Shown here piece by piece: positions 1-11,236 of a DNA stretch of 64,000 bases. Source of the stretch: Nemophila menziesii (taxonomy: Eukaryota; Streptophyta; Magnoliopsida; Boraginales; Hydrophyllaceae); assembly GCA_029959085.1 (NCBI GenBank), contig JARWIR010000174.1:62001-126000 (forward strand). The letters are read 5' to 3'. The position numbers and the translations under genes are program-made. The notes below the pieces were generated by a model. It searched no databases. It was given only the letters and a program-made list of their open reading frames with translations, and was not told where the DNA came from. Positions within the stretch are counted from its first letter, which is position 1. The number at the start of each line of letters is the position of its first letter.

Positions 1-72
1 AATGGGGCACATAATTTTTGTTTTTTGAGTGCGTTAGGCCTTCTGGGACCGACAGATGGCTTCACCATCTAA
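1..72. repeat. Partial monomer, C-type tail
   Basis: This is the 3' end of a monomer cut by the window edge. It carries the C-type tail signature: gcacataatttttg, gcgttaggcc and agatggcttcaccatct. It is followed in register by an A monomer, as C monomers of the left region are. Confidence 0.9.
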
Positions 73-579
73 GATGATCTGTTTTACGTGTTGAGATGTG
101 TTTTATTGACTTTTAGGTTGTTTTTAATATTCTATTTTAGGATATCGTATTTTGGCTCAGTTAGGGTTTTACCAACCGTAACATTCAACCCTAATTTCTA
201 AATCTCTAACGTCATACCCTAAACCATAAACACAAAACCTTAACCCTATAACCTACACCTAATCCATCACCATAAGCCCTAAATACTAACCATAAACTCT
301 AACCATAAACCGTAACCAGAAACCCCATACCCTAAACACCAAACCTTATACCCTAATCCAAAAACCTTAGTCACTGTACCCTAACTATGGATATGATAAT
401 AACGTGAAGATTTTGGCTTGTTTCTATCATCCAAACGCTTTGCAAACCGTTTTTAAGGTTTTTGAAGTTCCCCGAAGAATTTTTGCTACTTTCGCATACT
501 TTCTCAGAATGGGACACATAATATATGTTTTTTGAGTGCGTTGGGCCTTCTGGGACCGACAGATAGCTTCGCCATCTAA
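73..579. repeat. Type A monomer (reference copy, 507 bp)
   Basis: Type A is recognised by ttctaaatctctaacgtcat near the start of the telomere-like half, ctctaaccataaac, ccccataccctaaacacc, then cactgtaccctaactatgg, aacgctttgc, gaagaatttttgctacttt, gggacacataatatatg and agatagcttcgccatct. It is 2 bp shorter than B or C, through one base lost in 'aaatctct' and one in 'gctacttt'. The 'cctaactatgg' form lacks the NcoI site (ccatgg) that most other types have, and 'cataccctaaa' lacks the exact telo-box AAACCCTAA. A is always preceded by C, E or B and in the left region is always followed by B. Confidence 0.9.
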
Positions 580-1088
580 GATGATCTGTTTTACGTGTTG
601 AGATGTGTTTAATTGACTTTTAGGTTGTTTTTAATATTCTATTTTAGGATATCGTATTTTGGCTCAGTTAGGGTTTTACCAACCGTAACATTCAACCCTA
701 ATTTCTAAAGTATCTAACGTTATACCCTAAACCATAAACACAAAACCTTAACCCTATAACCTACACCTAATCCATCACCATAAGCCCTAAATACTAACCA
801 TAAACTCTAACAATAAACCGTAACCAGAAACCCCAAACCCTAAACACTAAACTTAATACCATAATCACATAACCTTAGTCAGTGAACCCTAACCATGGAA
901 AGGATAATAACGTGAAGATTTTGGCTTGTTTCTATCATCCAAACACGTTGCAAACCGTTTTTAAGGTTTTTGAAGTTCCCCGAAGGATTTCTGCTAACTT
1001 TCGCATACTTTCTCAGAATGGGGCACATAATATTTGTTTTTTGAGTGCGTTGGGCCTTCTGGGACCGACAGATAGCTTCGCCATCTAA
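580..1088. repeat. Type B monomer (reference copy, 509 bp)
   Basis: Type B is recognised by aaagtatctaacgttat, ctctaacaataaac, ccccaaaccctaaac, then aataccataatcacataacc, gtcagtgaaccctaaccatggaaagg, aacacgttgc, gaaggatttctgctaac, catactttctcagaatgggg, cataatatttg and agatagcttcgccatct. This copy has the sub-variant aaacttaatacc, shared with the B copies at 10728, 15303, 24942 and 47794; most others read aaacctaatacc. A GTG-initiated 68-codon open frame (882-1088 here) recurs in B copies. It has no in-frame ATG and no change pattern suggesting selection, so I treat it as a by-product of the repeat. Confidence 0.9.
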
Positions 1089-1127
1089 GATGATCTGTTT
1101 TACGTGTTGAGATGTGTTTAATTGACT

Positions 1128-1210
1128 TTTAGGTTGTTTTTAATATTCTATTTTAGGATATCGTATTTTGGCTCAGTTAGGGTTTTACCAACCGTAACAT
1201 TCAACCCTAA
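1128..1210. repeat. TTTAGG-like motifs facing CCCTAA: inverted telomere-motif junction
   Basis: Three TTTAGG-like motifs start exactly 24 bp apart, at 1128, 1152 and 1176 (the last is gttaggg), reading in the G-strand sense on +. They run up to an 8-bp perfect inverted repeat, ttagggtt (1177-1184) and aaccctaa (1203-1210), separated by 18 nt. Beyond it, the CCCTAAA-sense tract begins. The arrangement recurs in most monomers. It is broken in copies with caacaataattt (for example 2614-3122). In the I and I/J copies the arms become 9 bp, attagggtt and aaccctaat (30612-30620 and 30639-30647). This head-to-head order is what a telomere-telomere fusion would leave; that origin is inferred. Confidence 0.6.
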
Positions 1211-1233
1211 TTTCTAAAGTCTCTAACGTTATA

Positions 1234-1403
1234 CCCTAAACCATAAACACAAAACCTTAACCCTATAACCTACACCTAATCCATCACCATAAGCCCTAAA
1301 TACTAACCATAAACTCTAACAATAAACCGTAACCAGAAACCCCAAACCCTAAACACTAAACCTTATACCCTAATCCAAAAACCTTAGTCACTGTACCCTA
1401 ACC
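1234..1403. repeat. Degenerate CCCTAAA (plant telomere-like) tract, representative copy
   Basis: About 24 degenerate 7-mers fill 170 bp here. Good matches begin at 1234 and 1294 (ccctaaa), 1347 (ccctaaa inside the exact telo-box aaaccctaa), 1368 (ccctaat) and 1396 (ccctaac). The last three share one 7-bp register, while the earlier ones are shifted by a few bases, as expected of an old telomere-type tract that has gained small indels. The + strand has almost no G in this segment. The same tract recurs in every monomer, ending at the catgg or tatgg string. The plant telomere repeat CCCTAAA/TTTAGGG is established knowledge; descent from an interstitial telomeric tract is inferred. Confidence 0.85.
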
Positions 1404-4138
1404 ATGGATATGATAATAACGTTAAGATTTTGGCTTGTTTCTATCATCCAAACACGTTGCAAACCGTTTTTAAGGTTTTTGAAGTTCCCCGAAGGATTTC
1501 TGCTAACTTTCGCATACTATCTCCGAATGGGGCACATAATTTTTGTTTTTTGAGTGCGTTAGGCCTTCTGGGACCGACAGATGGCTTCACCATCTAAGAT
1601 GATCTGTTTTACGTGTTGAGATGTGTTTTATTGACTTTTAGGTTGTTTTTAATATTCTATTTTAGGATATCGTATTTTGGCTCAGTTAGGGTTTTACCAA
1701 CCGTAACATTCAACCCTAATTTCTAAATCTCTAACGTCATACCCTAAACCATAAACACAAAACCTTAACCCTATAACCTACACCTAATCCATCACCATAA
1801 GCCCTAAATACTAACCATAAACTCTAACCATAAACCGTAACCAGAAACCCCATACCCTAAACACCAAACCTTATACCCTAATCCAAAAACCTTAGTCACT
1901 GTACCCTAACTATGGATATGATAATAACGTGAAGATTTTGGATTGTTTCTATCATCCAAACGCTTTGCAAACCGTTTTTAAGGTTTTTGAAGTTCCCCGA
2001 AGAATTTTTGCTACTTTCGCATACTTTCTCAGAATGGGACACATAATATATGTTTTTTGAGTGCGTTGGGCCTTCTGGGACCGACAGATAGCTTCGCCAT
2101 CTAAGATGATCTGTTTTACGTGTTGAGATGTGTTTAATTGACTTTTAGGTTGTTTTTAATATTCTATTTTAGGATATCGTATTTTGGCTCAGTTAGGGTT
2201 TTACCAACCGTAACATTCAACCCTAATTTCTAAAGTATCTAACGTTATACCCTAAACCATAAACACAAAACCTTAACCCTATAACCTACACCTAATCCAT
2301 CACCATAAGCCCTAAATACTAACCATAAACTCTAACAATAAACCGTAACCAGAAACCCCAAACCCTAAACACTAAACCTAATACCATAATCACATAACCT
2401 TAGTCAGTGAACCCTAACCATGGAAAGGATAATAACGTGAAGATTTTGGCTTGTTTCTATCATCCAAACACGTTGCAAACCGTTTTTAAGGTTTTTGAAG
2501 TTCCCCGAAGGATTTCTGCTAACTTTCGCATACTTTCTCAGAATGGGGCACATAATATTTGTTTTTTGAGTGCGTTGGGCCTTCTGGGACCGACAGATAG
2601 CTTCGCCATCTAAGATGATCTGTTTTACGTGTTGAGATGTGTTTTATTGACTTTTAGGTTGTTTTTAATATTCTATTTTAGGATATCGTATTTTGGCTCA
2701 GTTAGGGTTTTACCAACCGTAACATTCAACAATAATTTCTAAAGTCTCTAACGTTATACCCTAAACCATAAACACAAAACCTTAACCCTATAACCTACAC
2801 CTAATCCATCACCATAAGCCCTAAATACTAACCATAAACTCTAACAATAAACCGTAACCAGAAACCCCAAACCCTAAACACTAAACCTTATACCCTAATC
2901 CAAAAACCTTAGTCACTGTACCCTAACCATGGATATGATAATAACGTTAAGATTTTGGCTTGTTTCTATCATCCAAACACGTTGCAAACCGTTTTTAAGG
3001 TTTTTGAAGTTCCCCGAAGGATTTCAGCTAACTTTCGCATACTATCTCAGAATGGGGCACATAATTTTTGTTTTTTGAGTGCGTTAGGCCTTCTGGGACC
3101 GACAGATGGCTTCACCATCTAAGATGATCTGTTTTACGTGTTGAGATGTGTTTTATTGACTTTTAGGTTGTTTTTAATATTCTATTTTAGGATATCGTAT
3201 TTTGGCTCAGTTAGGGTTTTACCAACCGTAACATTCAACCCTAATTTCTAAATCTCTAACGTCATACCCTAAACCATAAACACAAAACCTTAACCCTATA
3301 ACCTACACCTAATCCATCACCATAAGCCCTAAATACTAACCATAAACTCTAACCATAAACCGTAACCAGAAACCCCATACCCTAAACACCAAACCTTATA
3401 CCCTAATCCAAAAACCTTAGTCACTGTACCCTAACTATGGATATGATAATAACGTGAAGATTTTGGCTTGTTTCTATCATCCAAACGCTTTGCAAACCGT
3501 TTTTAAGGTTTTTGAAGTTCCCCGAAGAATTTTTGCTACTTTCGCATACTTTCTCAGAATGGGACACATAATATATGTTTTTTGAGTGCGTTGGGCCTTC
3601 TGGGACCGACAGATAGCTTCGCCATCTAAGATGATCTGTTTTACGTGTTGAGATGTGTTTAATTGACTTTTAGGTTGTTTTTAATATTCTATTTTAGGAT
3701 ATCGTATTTTGGCTCAGTTAGGGTTTTACCAACCGTAACATTCAACCCTAATTTCTAAAGTATCTAACGTTATACCCTAAACCATAAACACAAAACCTTA
3801 ACCCTATAACCTACACCTAATCCATCACCATAAGCCCTAAATACTAACCATAAACTCTAACAATAAACCGTAACCAGAAACCCCAAACCCTAAACACTAA
3901 ACCTAATACCATAATCACATAACCTTAGTCAGTGAACCCTAACCATGCAAAGGATAATAACGTGAAGATTTTGGCTTGTTTCTATCATCCAAACACGTTG
4001 CAAACCGTTTTTAAGGTTTTTGAAGTTCCCCGAAGGATTTCTGCTAACTTTCGCATACTTTCTCAGAATGGGGCACATAATATTTGTTTTTTGAGTGCGT
4101 TGGGCCTTCTGGGACCGACAGATAGCTTCGCCATCTAA

Positions 4139-4637
4139 GATGATCTGTTTTACGTGTTGAGATGTGTTTTATTGACTTTTAGGTTGTTTTTAATATTCTA
4201 TTTTAGGATATCGTATTTTGGCTCAGTTAGGGTTTTACCAACCGTAACATTCAACAATAATTTCTAAAGTCTCTAACGTTATACCCTAAACCATAAACAC
4301 AAAACCTTAACCCTATAACCTACACCTAATCCATCACCATAAGCCCTAAATACTAACCATAAACTATAACAATAAACCGTAACCAGAAACCCCAAACCCT
4401 AAACACTAAACCTCATACCATAATCACATAACCTTAGTCACTGAACCCTAACCATGGAAAGGATAATAACGTGAAGATTTTGGCTTGTTTTTATCATCCA
4501 AAAACGTTGCAAACCGTTTTTAAGGTTTTTGAAGCTTTTCTGCTAACTTTCACATACTTTCTCAGAATGGGGCACATAATATTTGTTTTTTGAGTGCGTT
4601 GGGCCTTTTGGGACCGCCAGATAGCTTCGCCGTCTAA
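4139..4637. repeat. Type D monomer (reference copy, 499 bp, 10-bp deletion)
   Basis: Type D carries caacaataattt, aaacctcataccataatcac, cactgaaccctaaccatgg, gcttgtttttatcatcc, ctttcacatac, gccttttgggaccgccag and cgccgtctaa. It is 10 bp shorter than B because the segment between two GAAG copies (gaagttccccgaag in other types) is collapsed to one GAAG, here at 4531-4534. That is a typical direct-repeat deletion. In the left region the junction reads gaagctttt and makes a HindIII site (4532-4537, 8081-8086, 19255-19260, 22295-22300). In the right region it reads gaagttttt and has none. Other D copies start at 7688, 18862, 21902, 28501, 32558, 48303, 51345, 54895, 57937 and 61994; a B/D hybrid of the same length starts at 45260. 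Confidence 0.88.
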
Positions 4638-5146
4638 GATGATCTGATTTACGTGTTGAGATGTGTTTTATTGACTTTTAGGTTGTTTTTAATATTCTAT
4701 TTTAGGATATCGTATATTGGCTCAGTTAGGGTTTTATCAACCGTAACATTCAACCCTAATTTCTAAAGTCTCTAACGTTATACCCTAAACCATAAACACA
4801 AAACCTTAACCCTATAACCTACACCTAATCCATCACCATAAGCCCTAAATACTAACCATAAACTCGAACAATAAACCGTAACCAGAAACCCCAAACCCTA
4901 AACACTAAACCTTATACCCTAATCCAAAAACCTTAGTCACTGTACCCTAACCATGGATATGATAATAACGTTAAGATTTTGGCTTGTTTCTATCATCCAA
5001 ACACGTTGCAAACCGTTTTTAAGGTTTTTGAAGTTCCCCGAAGGATTTCTGCTAACTTTCGCATACTATCTCAGAATGGGGCACATAATTTTTGTTTTTT
5101 GAGTGCGTTAGGCCTTCTGGGACCGACAGATGGCTTCCCCATCTAA
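4638..5146. repeat. Type E monomer (reference copy, 509 bp)
   Basis: Type E follows D in the left region. Its head reads gatgatctgatttacg, cgtatattggctc and gggttttatcaacc, then actcgaacaataaacc. The rest is C-like (aacgttaag, ctatctcag, ttaggcc), ending agatggcttccccatct. Copies start at 4638, 8187, 19361 and 22401. The same head is found on the right-region F monomers, so E and F share a 5' half but have different 3' halves. Confidence 0.85.
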
Positions 5147-7687
5147 GATGATCTGTTTTACGTGTTGAGATGTGTTTTATTGACTTTTAGGTTGTTTTTA
5201 ATATTCTATTTTAGGATATCGTATTTTGGCTCAGTTAGGGTTTTACCAACCGTAACATTCAACCCTAATTTCTAAATCTCTAACGTCATACCCTAAACCA
5301 TAAACACAAAACCTTAACCCTATAACCTACACCTAATCCATCACCATAAGCCCTAAATACTAACCATAAACTCTAACCATAAACCGTAACCAGAAACCCC
5401 ATACCCTAAACACCAAACCTTATACCCTAATCCAAAAACCTTAGTCACTGTACCCTAACTATGGATATGATAATAACGTGAAGATTTTGGCTTGTTTCTA
5501 TCATCCAAACGCTTTGCAAACCGTTTTTAAGGTTTTTGAAGTTCCCCGAAGAATTTTTGCTACTTTCGCATACTTTCTCAGAATGGGACACATAATATAT
5601 GTTTTTTGAGTGCGTTGGGCCTTCTGGGACCGACAGATAGCTTCGCCATCTAAGATGATCTGTTTTACGTGTTGAGATGTGTTTAATTGACTTTTAGGTT
5701 GTTTTTAATATTCTATTTTAGGATATCGTATTTTGGCTCAGTTAGGGTTTTACCAACCATAACATTCAACCCTAATTTCTAAAGTATCTAACGTTATACC
5801 CTAAACCATAAACACAAAACCTTAACCCTATAACCTACACCTAATCCATCACCATAAGCCCTAAATACTAACCATAAACTCTAACAATAAACCGTAACCA
5901 GAAACCCCAAACCCTAAACACTAAACCTAATACCATAATCACATAACCTTAGTCAGTGAACCCTAACCATGGAAAGGATAATAACGTGAAGATTTTGGCT
6001 TGTTTCTATCATCCAAACACGTTGCAAACCGTTTTTAAGGTTTTTGAAGTTCCCCGAAGGATTTCTGCTAACTTTCGCATACTTTCTCAGAATGGGGCAC
6101 ATAATATTTGTTTTTTGAGTGCGTTGGGCCTTCTGGGACCGACAGATAGCTTCGCCATCTAAGATGATCTGTTTTACGTGTTGTGATGTGTTTTATTGAC
6201 TTTTAGGTTGTTTTTAATATTCTATTTTAGGATATCGTATTTTGGCTCAGTTAGGGTTTTACCAACCGTAACATTCAACCCTAATTTCTAAAGTCTCTAA
6301 CGTTATACCCTAAACCATAAACACAAAACCTTAACCCTATAACCTACACCTAATCCATCACCATAAGCCCTAAATACTAACCATAAACTCTAACAATAAA
6401 CCGTAACCAGAAACCCCAAACCCTAAACACTAAACCTTATACCCTAATCCAAAAACCTTAGTCACTGTACCCTAACCATGGATATGATAATAACGTTAAG
6501 ATTTTGGCTTGTTTCTATCATCCAAACACGTTGCAAACCGTTTTTAAGGTTTTTGAAGTTCCCCGAAGGATTTCTGCTAACTTTCGCATACTATCTCCGA
6601 ATGGGGCACATAATTTTTGTTTTTTGAGTGCGTTAGGCCTTCTGGGACCGACAGATGGCTTCACCATCTAAGATGATCTGTTTTACGTGTTGAGATGTGT
6701 TTTATTGACTTTTAGGTTGTTTTTAATATTCTATTTTAGGATATCGTATTTTGGCTCAGTTAGGGTTTTACCAACCGTAACATTCAACCCTAATTTCTAA
6801 ATCTCTAACGTCATACCCTAAACCATAAACACAAAACCTTAACCCTATAACCTACACCTAATCCATCACCATAAGCCCTAAATACTAACCATAAACTCTA
6901 ACCATAAACCGTAACCAGAAACCCCATACCCTAAACACCAAACCTTATACCCTAATCCAAAAACCTTAGTCACTGTACCCTAACTATGGATATGATAATA
7001 ACGTGAAGATTTTGGCTTGTTTCTATCATCCAAACGCTTTGCAAACCGTTTTTAAGGTTTTTGAAGTTCCCCGAAGAATTTTTGCTACTTTCGCATACTT
7101 TCTCAGAATGGGACACATAATATATGTTTTTTGAGTGCGTTGGGCCTTCTGGGACCGACAGATAGCTTCGCCATCTAAGATGATCTGTTTTACGTGTTGA
7201 GATGTGTTTAATTGACTTTTAGGTTGTTTTTAATATTCTATTTTAGGATATCGTATTTTGGCTCAGTTAGGGTTTTACCAACCGTAACATTCAACCCTAA
7301 TTTCTAAAGTATCTAACGTTATACCCTAAACCATAAACACAAAACCTTAACCCTATAACCTACACCTAATCCATCACCATAAGCCCTAAATACTAACCAT
7401 AAACTCTAACAATAAACCGTAACCAGAAACCCCAAACCCTAAACACTAAACCTAATACCATAATCACATAACCTTAGTCAGTGAACCCTAACCATGGAAA
7501 GGATAATAACGTGAAGATTTTGGCTTGTTTCTATCATCCAAACACGTTGCAAACCGTTTTTAAGGTTTTTGAAGTTCCCCGAAGGATTTCTGCTAACTTT
7601 CGCATACTTTCTCAGAATGGGGCACATAATATTTGTTTTTTGAGTGCGTTGGGCCTTCTGGGACCGACAGATAGCTTCGCCATCTAA

Positions 7688-10600
7688 GATGATCTGTTTT
7701 ACGTGTTGAGATGTGTTTTATTGACTTTTAGGTTGTTTTTAATATTCTATTTTAGGATATCGTATTTTGGCTCAGTTAGGGTTTTACCAACCGTAACATT
7801 CAACAATAATTTCTAAAGTCTCTAACGTTATACCCTAAACCATAAACACAAAACCTTAACCCTATAACCTACACCTAATCCATCACCATAAGCCCTAAAT
7901 ACTAACCATAAACTATAACAATAAACCGTAACCAGAAACCCCAAACCCTAAACACTAAACCTCATACCATAATCACATAACCTTAGTCACTGAACCCTAA
8001 CCATGGAAAGGATAATAACGTGAAGATTTTGGCTTGTTTTTATCATCCAAAAACGTTGCAAACCGTTTTTAAGGTTTTTGAAGCTTTTCTGCTAACTTTC
8101 ACATACTTTCTCAGAATGGGGCACATAATATTTGTTTTTTGAGTGCGTTGGGCCTTTTGGGACCGCCAGATAGCTTCGCCGTCTAAGATGATCTGATTTA
8201 CGTGTTGAGATGTGTTTTATTGACTTTTAGGTTGTTTTTAATATTCTATTTTAGGATATCGTATATTGGCTCAGTTAGGGTTTTATCAACCGTAACATTC
8301 AACCCTAATTTCTAAAGTCTCTAACGTTATACCCTAAACCATAAACACAAAACCTTAACCCTATAACCTACACCTAATCCATCACCATAAGCCCTAAATA
8401 CTAACCATAAACTCGAACAATAAACCGTAACCAGAAACCCCAAACCCTAAACACTAAACCTTATACCCTAATCCAAAAACCTTAGTCACTGTACCCTAAC
8501 CATGGATATGATAATAACGTTAAGATTTTGGCTTGTTTCTATCATCCAAACACGTTGCAAACCGTTTTTAAGGTTTTTGAAGTTCCCCGAAGGATTTCTG
8601 CTAACTTTCGCATACTATCTCAGAATGGGGCACATAATTTTTGTTTTTTGAGTGCGTTAGGCCTTCTGGGACCGACAGATGGCTTCCCCATCTAAGATGA
8701 TCTGTTTTACGTGTTGAGATGTGTTTTATTGACTTTTAGGTTGTTTTTAATATTCTATTTTAGGATATCGTATTTTGGCTCAGTTAGGGTTTTACCAACC
8801 GTAACATTCAACCCTAATTTCTAAATCTCTAACGTCATACCCTAAACCATAAACACAAAACCTTAACCCTATAACCTACACCTAATCCATCACCATAAGC
8901 CCTAAATACTAACCATAAACTCTAACCATAAACCGTAACCAGAAACCCCATACCCTAAACACCAAACCTTATACCCTAATCCAAAAACCTTAGTCACTGT
9001 ACCCTAACTATGGATATGATAATAACGTGAAGATTTTGGCTTGTTTCTATCATCCAAACGCTTTGCAAACCGTTTTTAAGGTTTTTGAAGTTCCCCGAAG
9101 AATTTTTGCTACTTTCGCATACTTTCTCAGAATGGGACACATAATATATGTTTTTTGAGTGCGTTGGGCCTTCTGGGACCGACAGATAGCTTCGCCATCT
9201 AAGATGATCTGTTTTACGTGTTGAGATGTGTTTAATTGACTTTTAGGTTGTTTTTAATATTCTATTTTAGGATATCGTATTTTGGCTCAGTTAGGGTTTT
9301 ACCAACCATAACATTCAACCCTAATTTCTAAAGTATCTAACGTTATACCCTAAACCATAAACACAAAACCTTAACCCTATAACCTACACCTAATCCATCA
9401 CCATAAGCCCTAAATACTAACCATAAACTCTAACAATAAACCGTAACCAGAAACCCCAAACCCTAAACACTAAACCTAATACCATAATCACATAACCTTA
9501 GTCAGTGAACCCTAACCATGGAAAGGATAATAACGTGAAGATTTTGGCTTGTTTCTATCATCCAAACACGTTGCAAACCGTTTTTAAGGTTTTTGAAGTT
9601 CCCCGAAGGATTTCTGCTAACTTTCGCATACTTTCTCAGAATGGGGCACATAATATTTGTTTTTTGAGTGCGTTGGGCCTTCTGGGACCGACAGATAGCT
9701 TCGCCATCTAAGATGATCTGTTTTACGTGTTGAGATGTGTTTTATTGACTTTTAGGTTGTTTTTAATATTCTATTTTAGGATATCGTATTTTGGCTCAGT
9801 TAGGGTTTTACCAACCGTAACATTCAACCCTAATTTCTAAAGTCTCTAACGTTATACCCTAAACCATAAACACAAAACCTTAACCCTATAACCTACACCT
9901 AATCCATCACCATAAGCCCTAAATACTAACCATAAACTCTAACAATAAACCGTAACCAGAAACCCCAAACCCTAAACACTAAACCTTATACCCTAATCCA
10001 AAAACCTTAGTCACTGTACCCTAACCATGGATATGATAATAACGTTAAGATTTTGGCTTGTTTCTATCATCCAAACACGTTGCAAACCGTTTTTAAGGTT
10101 TTTGAAGTTCCCCGAAGGATTTCTGCTAACTTTCGCATACTATCTCCGAATGGGGCACATAATTTTTGTTTTTTGAGTGCGTTAGGCCTTCTGGGACCGA
10201 CAGATGGCTTCACCATCTAAGATGATCTGTTTTACGTGTTGAGATGTGTTTTATTGACTTTTAGGTTGTTTTTAATATTCTATTTTAGGATATCGTATTT
10301 TGGCTCAGTTAGGGTTTTACCAACCGTAACATTCAACCCTAATTTCTAAATCTCTAACGTCATACCCTAAACCATAAACACAAAACCTTAACCCTATAAC
10401 CTACACCTAATCCATCACCATAAGCCCTAAATACTAACCATAAACTCTAACCATAAACCGTAACCAGAAACCCCATACCCTAAACACCAAACCTTATACC
10501 CTAATCCAAAAACCTTAGTCACTGTACCCTAACTATGGATATGATAATAACGTGAAGATTTTGGCTTGTTTCTATCATCCAAACGCTTTGCAAACCGTTT

Positions 10601-11236
10601 TTAAGGTTTTTGAAGTTCCCCGAAGAATTTTTGCTACTTTCGCATACTTTCTCAGAATGGGACACATAATATATGTTTTTTGAGTGCGTTGGGCCTTCTG
10701 GGACCGACAGATAGCTTCGCCATCTAAGATGATCTGTTTTACGTGTTGAGATGTGTTTAATTGACTTTTAGGTTGTTTTTAATATTCTATTTTAGGATAT
10801 CGTATTTTGGCTCAGTTAGGGTTTTACCAACCGTAACATTCAACCCTAATTTCTAAAGTATCTAACGTTATACCCTAAACCATAAACACAAAACCTTAAC
10901 CCTATAACCTACACCTAATCCATCACCATAAGCCCTAAATACTAACCATAAACTCTAACAATAAACCGTAACCAGAAACCCCAAACCCTAAACACTAAAC
11001 TTAATACCATAATCACATAACCTTAGTCAGTGAACCCTAACCATGGAAAGGATAATAACGTGAAGATTTTGGCTTGTTTCTATCATCCAAACACGTTGCA
11101 AACCGTTTTTAAGGTTTTTGAAGTTCCCCGAAGGATTTCTGCTAACTTTCGCATACTTTCTCAGAATGGGGCACATAATATTTGTTTTTTGAGTGCGTTG
11201 GGCCTTCTGGGACCGACAGATAGCTTCGCCATCTAA
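7688..11236. repeat. Seven-monomer unit DEABCAB, copy 2 (3549 bp)
   Basis: Starts: D 7688, E 8187, A 8696, B 9203, C 9712, A 10221, B 10728. It has the same order and the same rare marks as the preceding unit (aaactataac in D, accaaccataac in the first B). The last B differs by aaacttaatacc, which links it to the block that follows. Confidence 0.88.

Larger units (their letters stand above)
1089..1597. repeat. Type C monomer (reference copy, 509 bp)
   Basis: Type C is recognised by aaagtctctaacgttat, ccccaaaccctaaac, aaaccttataccctaatcc, cactgtaccctaaccatggatatg, aacgttaagattt, aacacgttgc, gaaggatttctgctaac, catactatctc, cataatttttg, gcgttaggcc and agatggcttcaccatct. This copy has the sub-variants gtgtttaattgac and ctatctccgaa. 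Other C copies read gtgttttattgac, caacaataattt or ctatctcagaa, and these sub-variants track duplicated blocks. C normally closes the A-B-C trimer. Confidence 0.9.
73..4138. repeat. HOR block ABC-ABC-AB (8 monomers)
   Basis: Monomer starts: A 73, B 580, C 1089, A 1598, B 2105, C 2614, A 3123, B 3630. Private or shared marks: the A at 1598 has ttttggattg; the C at 2614 has caacaataattt and ggatttcagctaac; the B at 3630 has ccatgcaaagg, which removes the NcoI site. Together with the following D-E pair, this string reappears with the same marks at 14796-19869, a displacement of 14723 bp. The trimer period is 1525 bp. Confidence 0.9.
4139..7687. repeat. Seven-monomer unit DEABCAB, copy 1 (3549 bp)
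   Basis: Starts: D 4139, E 4638, A 5147, B 5654, C 6163, A 6672, B 7179. D has aaactataac instead of aaactctaac, and the first B has accaaccataac instead of accaaccgtaac. Both marks recur in the next unit, 3549 bp downstream, and I saw them nowhere else. The C at 6163 has ttgtgatgtg, which looks private. Confidence 0.88.

Noticed and set aside
937..985. Phased T-tracts (gtttttaaggtttttgaag) as a bent-DNA site
   Set aside because: Only two tracts about 9-10 bp apart occur per monomer, too few to claim strong curvature by eye.
882..1088. 68-codon plus-strand open frame recurring in B monomers (also 2407, 3932, 5956 and many others)
   Set aside because: It starts at GTG with no in-frame ATG, and the nearby ATG (in ccatgg) hits a stop within a few codons. 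The frame spans telomere-like and unique satellite sequence and recurs only because the monomer does. In a plant-like nucleus this is not a credible gene.
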